Source: Emiliania huxleyi CCMP1516
Lineage: Eukaryota > Haptophyta > Isochrysidales > Noelaerhabdaceae
Reading direction: 5' to 3'
DNA: 37,500 nt
NCBI RefSeq assembly: GCF_000372725.1
Contig: NW_005195940.1
Location: 276,622-314,121, forward strand
The notes beneath the pieces were generated by a model, which was not told the DNA's origin, searched no databases, and saw only the letters and a list, made by a program, of their open reading frames with translations. Each line of letters opens with the position of its first letter. Position 1 is the stretch's first letter. Made by a program: the position numbers and the translations under genes. Positions 1-8,816 of this stretch are shown here, in pieces.

Positions 1-220
1 CGACTTACCGCTCCCGGCCCCCCTCGGCACACCTCCGCTGCTTAATGTTTGACGACTCGAACCCGTGAAGCTTCCCCGTGCGCGGGTTACCCCGCACACG
101 GGTCAGCCTGCCAGCCACACGTATCCACGCAAGCGTGGTCCGCGCGCATGGCATACGAGTCTGCGGCCCAAGCTGCAGAAACAAACTTTCAGTGCCTACA
201 AGTGTAGGGCACTGGATTAT

Positions 221-371
221 CGTGCGCGCGGAGCGCGCTGGTGCTACCCGGGACACACGCGTGGAGCGCGCTAGCAACACACACACGTCGAAGCTGGACA
301 CACGCGCGGAGCGCGCTAGCTAGACACACGCGCGGAGCGCGCTGGCTAGATACCGCGCGGAGCGCGCTGGC
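221..371. repeat. Minisatellite with GCGCGGAGCGCGCT core
   Basis: Five spaced copies of a core close to GCGCGGAGCGCGCT lie at about 223, 258, 303, 329 and 354, separated by ACACAC-type or CTAG-containing spacers. The core is nearly self-complementary, so each copy could form a small hairpin. No reading frame here looks like protein. The first 70 bases (CGGCACACC...GACTCGAACCCG) resemble 17690-17740, so the left edge of the window belongs to a dispersed repeat family. Confidence 0.75.
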
Positions 372-456
372 ACCCGCGGTACCGGTAGAGTCTAGACACA
401 TGAAGACAGTCGGTTGCAGTCAGTTGTGGCCACGCTGCTTCGAGACCCCGCAAACG

Positions 457-534
457 AGCTCGGGTAGTCTCGGGCAATCTCGGGTAAGCTCGGGTAAGCT
501 CGGGTAAGCTCGGGTAAGCTCGGGTAATCTCGGC
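457..534. repeat. Decamer tandem repeat (AGCTCGGGTA)
   Basis: About eight tandem copies of a 10-base unit, consensus (A/G)(G/T)CTCGGG(T/C)A, with the middle copies identical. The block lies just upstream of the TPR exon that begins near 547 and probably forms the body of an intron. The same ATCTCGGGCAATCTCGGG phrase recurs at 6429-6448 and 6656-6690, so the motif is dispersed. Confidence 0.8.
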
Positions 535-546
535 CACACTTCGGAG

Positions 547-1062
547 GCGCGCTGCTCGACCTCGGCGACGCGGACGGCGCGGCAGAGGCGCTGAGTGCGG
601 CGCTGCGGCAGCGGCCGGAGGAGGCGAAGCTTGCGCCGCTCGGGCAAGGCTCTGCCCCGACCCCGACCCTGACCCTGACCCTGACCCCGACCCTGACCCC
701 GACCCCAGGCGCGGCTGCACCACTCGCTCGGCAAGGCGCACTACCTCCGAGGCCGACGGCAGGAGGCGGCGGCGGCGCACGCTGCGGCGCTCGCCCTGGA
801 CCCGTCCTTTGCCTATGCGCACAACGACCTCGGCAACGTCCTCTCCGACATGCCGGGCCGCGAGGCCGAGGCGCCGCCACCGCCGAGGCCGACGCTGCGA
901 GCCTAGCGCCGTGCCTCTCCGCCGCCGCCCCCGCCCCCAGGCGCACCACCACTGTGCCGAGGCCGCTTGTTCACAGCTGCAGGCGTGAAGAGACGCCTTT
1001 CACGCCCCAGGCGCACCACCCACTATGCCGAGGCCGTCCGGCTCGCGCCGCAGCTCGCCGAG
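547..1062 (+). CDS. TPR-repeat protein fragment (partial, three exons, one frame break)
   Basis: Three exons carry tetratricopeptide (TPR) helix pairs. Exon 547-623 reads ...LLDLGDADGAAEALSAALRQ..., exon 709-870 reads HHSLGKAHYLRGRRQEAAAA then LALDPSFAYAHNDLGNVLSD, and exon 1011-1062 carries HYAEAVRLAPQLAE. These match the TPR pattern (LG..Y...G...EA...H..AL.LDP..A.A...LG). TPR proteins are protein-interaction scaffolds; no partner can be inferred. Intron 624-708 has a GC donor and CAG acceptor in phase 0. Between 870 and 1011 lie two 70-base units, each ending CAG before GCGCACCAC. The last exon has one extra C compared with the copy at 941, which breaks the frame. Neither the start nor the end of the gene is seen, so this may be a decayed copy. 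Confidence 0.6.
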
Positions 1063-1823
1063 GATCGCTTGCGACCTCCGGCGATCTCTCTTCCCTCGCC
1101 CAAGCTCGAGCGGCATCACGCAGGAGCGAGCTCTGCAGTCCCGCGAGCTTCTCTCGGGCAGGGGCTAGGGAGGTAGGGAAGGAGCCCACCAGCCACCTCC
1201 TCCTACTCCTTCCCTCCGTGCGCCCAACGATACGGCTTTACGGGCAAATCCGCGCAAAAGGGTATTGTCTATTGATGGATTTCAAACTCTATACACATAT
1301 TACATATTCCCTCCACTGCCATACAATCGCGTAGCGTGCGAGGCGTGTGCCTTTAACGTTAGGCGCACACACAGCTCGCCAAGATACAGTCCCAAGTGCC
1401 AAGAGAAACACCGCCGCTGCCACGGTGGGTCGCCAGTGGGTGTTTTTGCCACTGAGTTCTGGCGCCGTGGACTTACGCCTGTGAAGGGCTAGAGTCGTGG
1501 ATTAGAGAGAGTCCATTCGTTTTCCATCGCGCCGCCATGTGGAGCTCGTATTGCGCTGCATTACCGCTTCGGCTTTACCTTGTCCAGTAGTCCGGGAATC
1601 CTCGCTGCCACGGTGGGTCGCCAGTGGGTGTTTTTGCCACTGAGTTCTGGCGCCGTCGACTTATGCCTGTGACGTGCTCTCGTATCAACTTACATTTTCC
1701 AGTAGCCTGGGCCGCGCACTCGTTTTCCCTGCGCGTATGCCGGACTTTCACCGATTGCCGTTCGCTACTTGCTTTGGCACCAGGGTCGTTCGCTATCGTC
1801 TTATCATTTCGTTGGTGGCATGC
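1063..1823. repeat. Intergenic region with a 69-bp direct repeat pair
   Basis: No convincing gene. A sequence of about 69 bases starting CGCTGCCACGGTGGGTCGCC occurs at about 1415-1483 and again at 1603-1671 with only a few mismatches, 188 bases apart and in the same orientation. The copies share the phrase GTTTTTGCCACTGAGTTCTG. The pair lies just beyond the 3' end of the minus-strand C2-domain gene that ends at 1824. Confidence 0.7.
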
Positions 1824-4800
1824 TTAATTGTTTCCTGGCAAGTCGAAGGTGACATTCAGCTTTATGTGGCCTTTTCCCTCGTCCCCTTCGACAAACAATT
1901 CGAACACTCCCGTCTTCCCGGGGACTGAGAACGTGGTCCTGCCCATAAAATCGTCGTCGTTGTTGCCCGGATCGTAGTCCCACAACTCGACCGTGATCGT
2001 CGTTCCGATCGGCTGTACACCGAAGTTCATGTCCTTGTTCCAAACGGGCTTATCTGTATCATCTTTGTAGTCCGTCTGGTCGCACTTGAAACCATAGCCG
2101 CAGTTTAGCAAACCATAATCCTTGGTAGACACCTTTACATAGGGATCCGTCTCCAAGCAGTCGCGATCCCGCTTCCCCTCGCAATTGTTGCCTTTGCCGC
2201 GCACGTCCCTGCCCGACACAACCCTTATCATCAGGAAGCCATGCGTCTGGTCACCACACGGCACCGTGCCGTAACATTTGTTTGAATGTCCACAGCAGCA
2301 CGGCGCCTCCTCAAGCCACGGGTTGTCGTAAGTAAATTTGTCGTCCTTTCTGTTCCAATCCATTGAATTGCCGACCTGCAGCATACCGTTGTTGTCAGAT
2401 TTGTCGTCTTGCCAGGGCAACTTTCTGAGCTGCAAGCCGTTCACGGCCATCGGCTCCGCGCTCATGACCGCGTTCGTGTAGGAGTCTTGGTCATCATATT
2501 TGCAATCCCCGCAATTGAAGTACGACCCGTCCACATTGCTACTGTAGGTCGCCCGAAGGAAGTCCGCCACAGCACCACCGGCGCCCCTTGCATCTTCAGG
2601 GTGGTGAAATTCCTCAAGGTAACCATGCTTCCAAGCGTGCTCAATCCAGGTATCATCGAGCCGATTGTCTGTAGAATCCCCGGAACAGAGGTACCCAAAG
2701 GTCGCGGTGTACCTGTAATTCATTTCGATTCCGTCCCTCGTATCGTAGAACATCGCATGCCACTGTTCGAACATTATGTGATGCGGATCGTGCTTCGGGG
2801 ACTGTTCGCCGTTGTAATCATAGCACCCTTCTTGCCTAGCACGCTGGCTAGTTGTGCAATCGCACGACCTCTCGCAGCGGTAATAGCATTCCACTCTCGT
2901 CGTGCACAGTTTGTACTTTGCCGGCATCAGCGCCTTCAGTGCATTCTGCCAGTACACATCCTTTGCACACCAGTATTTGTAAACGCCAGTATACGTCGTG
3001 CAAGTGGCCTCGTCGTCCCATCCAGCACTGACCGTGTCAGACCATAATGGTTGGGTCATCCCCTTTGCTAGCATTCCGAATGTCGCAAGTGAGCCCCAGT
3101 CCCGGCTCGCGACATTCTCGAGCTGCGTTAACGCCATTGTCCCAACAACGTTGCTTCCAACCATATCTTTGTACTCATCGTACGCCATAGTGAGTTTGCT
3201 GTTCGTCGACGGAAAGGCAACGATCTCCGGATCCGGATCCGTCTCTTGGCCGAGGAAGAGGCCGACAGTTGACGTCATGAGCGATATCACGTCGCCGCCT
3301 GGGACTTTGCTGAGCCCAAAGGATGCCGCACTTGACACCATCTCCGTTACGTAGCTGGTCTGGCTGTCGGTGCCGGCCAGTGTCACCTGATAGTTTTCGA
3401 CCTTCAACAGTTCATCAACGGATTCAGTTTGCGAAAGCGCGGCATCCTTGTGACTTTCCGCCACATTGTCGATCGTCTCGGCCCAGTCATTGGCGGTTGT
3501 CAAGATGTCAAGCTCCGCGTTAAGCTGCGCCTTGACGTTGTCCACGCACGTCTCGTTGCAGGCATCCGCAACGGCGTAATTCTTGGACGGCTCACCCTTT
3601 AGTGTCGACTGCCAGCTTCTCGCGCTCCTAAGATTATTATACTTCTCACGGATGTCGTCGGTCTGCGCAACAAACAAAGAGAGTTGCTTGAAAACATTGT
3701 CCGCCCCGGCGGGCCACCCCTCGTCGGTGGTGAAACCGATCCAGGGTACCTTGGCAGCGTTGCCAGCGTCCACGATCCAAGTCGTCGGGTCCTGGAAGCA
3801 TCGCCCGTTCTCGAGCGGTTTCGGCAGCACGCAGGCGTGATTGGTGGAGGCCCGATAGCCTTCGGGAATCTCGCCAAAGTCGTATGCGCAATTTTCACCC
3901 TTACCCTTGTCTGACTGGGAGAAGCAGCACTTTTCCTTCCGTACGGACCCCGCGTCGACGAGGGTGTTGCACGACAATCCGTCGTTGCATATGTCCGGCG
4001 GATGCTTGGTCCAGTAGTTGGGTCCTGTACACTGGTTGTTATATGCACCATCAACGTCGCGATGGTCGGCCACGCACTCCTCGTTGACCTGGTACGTCCC
4101 GCTGGGGCAGGAGGCGACGCAAGTATGCTCTGTCCTTTTCAAAAGCCCTCCCTTGACGAGAGGGAGCGAGTCCTTGCACTTGTCTCCGCACGCCCATTCC
4201 GCGTCGCCGAGCCAGCACGATCCGCCGCACGACGTAGCGCACGGAAGGCATTTGATGTTGAGCTCGTCGCGGCCCGTGCCCTCTGGGCAGTCCTTCACGC
4301 AGGCTCCCTCGAGGCTCTCCGGCCCGTGCCAGACGAGCCCTTTTGGGCAGGGCGCAAAGCATGCATTCGCGTCGACCCATTCGTGCCCCTCCTGCAAGCA
4401 GATGGTGCGCCCGCTCGGACAGCTGATCACCCCTTTCTCTGCCGGGGAGACGAATCTTGTGCAGGCGACAAACTTGTTAGCCAGACACTCATTGAGACGC
4501 TCCTCGATGGTCTGCCCATACAACGTGGAGTCGGGGTCGGGGAGGGTGCGCTCCTCAATAGCGCTGCTGGCGTCGCTGCAGCTGCCCTTTTTGATGAAGG
4601 TGGCAACTTTTGCGACGCCTGAAGGAGCCGCGCCAAGCTCGGGCCGGGTCGGTCGAGACGCCGCAACGGTCGGCCGTGCCGACGCGCCCAACGACACTGG
4701 CGCGAAGGTTGGGTGGCGATCGGGCGAGGCGAAGAGTAGCCCCGAGTTGGGCTCGGCCATCGGGGTGACATCCTCCGGCGTGATGTTGGAGAAGTCGACG

Positions 4801-6277
4801 AACTGCGCGTGGTAAGCGGGGGTGTGAAGCTACCATGTGAACCTACCGCAGTGTCTCAGCCTCAGTGTCTCAGTGATTTGGCCATGTGGCGCTCACCGGG
4901 ATCGCGGTCGCGTTGGGCAGGAACACCGACTCGAGGTGCTCGGAGACGCCGCCCGAGCCGTGCGAGGAGAGCGGAAAGGCCGAGCAGCCGAGACCGATCA
5001 CCACGGTGACGATGACGCACAGCAGCTTGGACGAGCAGAACTTGCCCTTTGGCGAGCCGAACATGCCAAAGCCGAAGCCGGAGCGCGAGCCGAAGCCGGA
5101 GCGCGTCGAGGTCGGCTCGGTCTTCTCCCCGGCGCCGCCCTGACAGTGCGGACGAGGGTTTGTCACGAGCAGGCAGGGTGCGCTTAACGGGCAAGGCGGT
5201 ACGCGCCGAGGGCGTCGTCGACGACGGCGGGGCGTCGTTGACAGACGCCTTGCCGGAGCCGACGCCAGCGAGGTCTTCCTTGTCGACAGACGCCTTCGCG
5301 GAGCCGACGCCAGCGAGGTCTTCCTCGTCGACGTCCGTTCCGAGCAGCGCCGCAAACCCATTGGGGTCGACGCGGCCGATCGGGGTGAGGTTCTTGGTGG
5401 TCTTCTTGGAGCGGTCGACCAGGTTGGACTCGCCCTTGCGCTCGATCTTGCGGAGCGGGGAGGGGGTCTTCCACTCGTCGATGCCCTGCGGGTGTGACGT
5501 GCGGCAGAGGCGAGAGGTCACAGGATCAATATAAGTGTGCCCACCTGTGGGACTCCCTCGTCCCCGCAATACCCGCGTGTGCACAGAAGGGTGCTGGGAG
5601 GCGCTCACCGCCGGGGCGGGCTCCTCCACGGGAAACTCCTTGGTCGAGACGTTCCAGTCGGCGTCGCCCTACGCATCGAACGCGGGACGGGGTCAGGTAG
5701 TGGGTTGGCAGACGCCGGCGCGCAGAATGTCAGGCGCTCGCCGCCGCGGCAGGCTCCTCCTCCGGAAACTCCTTGATCGACGGCAGCGGCGCGCCGCCGG
5801 CGGTGACCTCGAGAGCCGGCGAGTCTTCGGTGACCGGCTCGAGCGCCGGGCCGTTCTTGGTGACGCCGGTGCGGGCGGGCGGTGGGTCGGTCGGGCGCTC
5901 AAACTTGGACCAGAAAACGGCGTCCGCGCTCGGCTTGTGGGCGGCAAACATGGCCTTGGCCCGGTCCGAGTCGACCGTCTCCGCCTCTTCCGCGGCCAGG
6001 TCTTGCTTGAGGATGCTCTCGTCGAGGGGCGCCTCCTCCGCGCCGGACTCGGCCACGGTGACGTCCTCAACGGGTGCGTTCTTGGCGCAGCTCGCCTGTC
6101 GGCGAGGGAGAATGGGGAGCGTGTTGGGAGGAGAGTGGAGATCTGCCACACGCGCACACGCACCGCCTTTGCTCCGAGGAGCGGAGGCGACGCCGGCGCG
6201 GAGAAGAAGACGACCTTGATGCTGCCGTCTTCGGCCGGCATGATGCGGGCCTTCACTTCCGTCTTGTTCTCTGACAT
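1824..6277 (-). CDS. Large single-pass membrane protein: cytosolic acidic N-terminus, TM, furin-like Cys-rich region, C2 domain
   Basis: Six exons are proposed: 6277-6164, 6095-5742, 5668-5609, 5485-5189, 5139-4897, 4802-1824. All junctions are phase 0 and give about 1348 residues. The start is the ATG at 6277 (MSENKTEV). Residues 1-310 are acidic and repetitive (EEDLAGVGSAKASVDKEDLAGVGS). A TM helix (LLCVIVTVVIGLGC) lies at about 314-332. Residues 484-602 are furin-receptor-like Cys-rich (CVKDCPEGT, CVASCPSGT). A helical middle part of unknown family follows. Residues 1211-1348 form a C2 domain with Asp-rich loops (TDPYVKV, LWDYDPGNNDDDF) typical of Ca2+-dependent phospholipid binding. Donors are GTGCGT, GCGAGC (non-canonical), GTGAGC, GTTAAG and GTGAGC. 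The 49-nt intron 5140-5188 is the weakest call. Type II topology is inferred. The function is not recognised. Confidence 0.72.
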
Positions 6278-6700
6278 GTTGTTGATCGAGTTCACTCGTA
6301 CCTGTGATAGGGGGCGGTGGATGGCGGGTGTGTGATATTCACGGGCGGGGAAGGGGGACGGGGGGAGGGGCGCTCCAAATTTAGGTCAAATTTCGTCAAT
6401 TAAAATTAATTGACGAAACTTGATGATAATCTCGGGCAATCTCGGGTGGCGCATCGGAACGAGCGATAGAGCGCCTCCACAAAGAGGTGCGGTAGTGTCA
6501 TACCGGTCTCGGAAGCGATCTCGGCAATCTGGCAATTAATTATGCTAATTGACGAAATCTCGGGGTGGTCTCATCAATTTAGTCAACTCGCAATGATGCC
6601 CCAGAGCATTTCCACAAATTTCGTCAAAGTTTCGTCAATTATGTAAATTGACGAAATCTCGGCTAAATCTCGTCCAATCTCGGCTAATCTCCTGCTCTGA
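6278..6700. repeat. Palindromic TTTCGTCAATT repeats and CTCGG decamers
   Basis: An AT-richer island just upstream of the C2 gene. A palindrome with 12-base arms (TTTCGTCAATTA / TAATTGACGAAA) lies at 6391-6418. A second with 11-base arms lies at 6630-6656, and half-sites occur at 6545-6557 and 6621-6632. Copies of ATCTCGGGCAATCTCGG are interspersed. CTATCACAG at 6300-6308 on the minus strand could be the acceptor of a 5'UTR intron of the C2 gene. No protein is evident. Confidence 0.7.
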
Positions 6701-6843
6701 TTGCTGCACATCGTGTTCCGGGCCGCCAGTGCTGCTTCACTCTGCTTTGAGAGCGTCTTTGAAGGGGGGAATCGAGAGGAAGGGGGGGTCATGAGGGCCG
6801 CACCTACTCGCAGCGCACGCAGCTTGAGGCCCAGCGCCAAAAT

Positions 6844-7179
6844 TCACCGCAGCACGCCCGCCTCGCCCACGTTGTTTTGGATCTGCGAGGGCGCAGGCGG
6901 CCGGATGAGCGTCAGCAGCACAAATGGGATGAGCATGGCGCGCGCTTGCTTCGGGCGTCGCGGGAGCGCAGTAGGCATGGAGGCGATTCGCGGCTGTGCG
7001 CTAGGTGGCCGCTCTGCCCACAATCCGGCTGCGCCAGATTCGTGGCGCTCGAGCCTCGGAACGAGCGCTCGCGCGGCGGTCGCAGCACGGCGGGCAGCCG
7101 GCACGAGCGCGCTGCAGCGCTTGGGATATTGGGCGAATCGGCTGGGCACGCTCGCGCAAATGGCCAAGACGCGCCGCAT
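6844..7179 (-). CDS. Possible short protein with an N-terminal Arg/Ala-rich stretch and a hydrophobic segment
   Basis: An open frame from an ATG at 7179 runs for 111 residues. It starts MRRVLAICASVPSRFAQ, which could be an organelle-targeting peptide, continues Arg/Ala-rich, and has one hydrophobic stretch (MLIPFVLLTLI) near residue 82. If the frame is spliced near 6850, the next frame (ALGLKLRALRVGAALM) could extend it. No family is recognised. The opposite strand is also open through 6701-7219, so coding is uncertain on either strand. Low confidence. Confidence 0.22.
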   Translation of the reverse strand: MRRVLAICASVPSRFAQYPKRCSALVPAARRAATAARALVPRLERHESGAAGLWAERPPSAQPRIASMPTALPRRPKQARAMLIPFVLLTLIRPPAPSQIQNNVGEAGVLR

Positions 7180-7685
7180 CGCGCGGGGCGAGGGGAGGCG
7201 CAGGCAAAAGCATTCCTGAGCTGGGGGTTTCGATGCCTCTCACCGACGAAACCTCTCACAGTGATTTTGGGCTCGATCAAATAGAGCGCCTTCGGCACTA
7301 CTCTCTCGAGGTCTCGCGGGTGGAGGGGGGGGGGGGCTGGTTGAGCTGGCCGGATTTCCCCACGGCCTGTTACACATTGCGACCCACGGGTCCCCCGGGC
7401 ACGAGTGCAGCCAGACCCCCTACCATGCCAAGGAGCCCGAACCCCAGCAGCCATCAGCAGCACCAAAGGCAACCGTCGATCGAAGAACTGAATGGCAGGA
7501 CAGAGCATATGTTTTCGAGAAGAGGCGTACGAATATAAACGTTCTCGTCCGCTCCGCTTTGCAAAGGGTGCGCGACGGGTGGACGCTCGCAACAGTCCTG
7601 GAGCACCATCCTGCGTTTGGTTTCGTGTACCAAAAAACAAAACATTGCTAAAAATATCTCTCTCTCTCTCGTGTACCTCTGTGTG

Positions 7686-8122
7686 TGAAGAGGTTCCTCT
7701 TTTCCGCGCCCCCCCCGCAAGGCGCGCGATACACACAGGTAGGTAGGTAGAAAGGTGAAGAACAGCCAGGCTCGGACTGGACACCAACGCGGTATGGGTG
7801 GACGCTGGACAGATGATGACGACACGCACGAGCGACACACAGACACAAACAGGCTCACAAGACACACAGCCATCTGGCTGCCACACACTCTGAGTCGGCG
7901 TACACATAACTCAGGGCCACATCCTCCCTGTCGCCCCCCCCAGCACTCCAAGGTGCCAAGAGAAACAAACAAGGGCACAACTCAAACAACAGACGACAGG
8001 AAGTGACATGTGATGCTAGAGCAGCTTGCTCCACCTCTAGCAATCTCACCGGCCTGCGAGGCACGGACGAGACCGTATGTGGGGTCTAGTGAGGTGTCTA
8101 TGGACGCCCTCCTCATGGTCTA
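7686..8122 (+). mobile_element. Dispersed repeat, copy 1 of 3 (non-autonomous element)
   Basis: From about 7736 (AGGTAGGTAGAAAGGTGAAG) to 8122 (GTCTAGCTG) the sequence is almost identical to 17157-17551, and a partial third copy lies at 24829-24968. Copy 1 is preceded by a block at 7686-7735 (GAAGAGGTTCCTC...CGCGCCCCCCCC), whose reverse complement follows copy 2 at about 17553-17606. This suggests an original element with roughly 50-base terminal inverted repeats, each copy keeping only one end. It encodes no protein. The CAGACACA-type simple sequence inside is part of the repeat. Confidence 0.7.
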
Positions 8123-8606
8123 GCTGCCTGCTGCTAGACTTCTCTCGCACTCACGGACAGTGACAATTAAATGGGTGAGTGTTTGCGAGCTGAGGCGCGT
8201 GTGCTAAATCTAGGCCGCACGTCGTGGCACTATGACGGAGGTAGACGTGCGGCCGCAGCGCGCCCACCACAGTCTCGGTGGTGCGCGCATGTTAGCAAGA
8301 GAGTTGCGGGGAGAGCCATGCCCGACTTTTCGGAGGCGAGCCCCACGCCACGGATGCCAGTCGTGCTTTCGCGGGAGTCGTCTCCCGAGCCGCGTCCCGT
8401 CAGCACTGTCCCCGAGTGGTCCCGCCTCGGCGGCACACACTCTCGACCAGGACAGTCCCGACACACAACACACGATTGCAGGTAATTACCTAGTAGGTTT
8501 CGTGCTAGAACCTATCCTCTTTGCAGGGCCTGTTTGGGCCAAACAAGCCCACCCTACCTACCTATCTGGGAGAGAGGGCAGACCCCCTAGGGAGGGTGGG
8601 AAGTAA
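8123..8606. other. Intergenic or possible upstream exon region
   Basis: No gene is assigned. ATG at 8319 opens a frame (MPDFSEASPTPRMP) that reaches an intron-like donor (TGCAG then GTAATTACC) at about 8483. A good pyrimidine-rich acceptor (CTATCCTCTTTGCAG) ends at about 8527. The frame after that acceptor stops soon, so I could not link it to the amine oxidase exons that follow. Confidence 0.3.
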
Positions 8607-8816
8607 ATAAGTAAGCTGAAACGCGAAAACGATCGTGGCTGCAGCACGAACGGCTGCGATTCAGCGGTCGCGCCGCTGAGCGTTCAGGTCGAGCTCGAGC
8701 TGAGCAAGATCATCCAGTCGACAGCTGAATCGCAAGCGTTGAGGAACGCGAGAAGATCGCGTTTTTCGCGTGAAAGCGCCCACCCTCCCACAGGACCGGA
8801 ACCCTCCAGCCACGCA

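Noticed and set aside
48..66. tRNA-like B-box (GGGTTCGAGTC) on the minus strand, also at 17725 and 15403
   Set aside because: No matching A-box, acceptor stem or anticodon arm could be drawn; likely part of a dispersed repeat.
8739..8816. Start of the amine oxidase at the TTG at 8739
   Set aside because: TTG is not a credible start here and the frame is open well upstream; a separate first exon is more likely.
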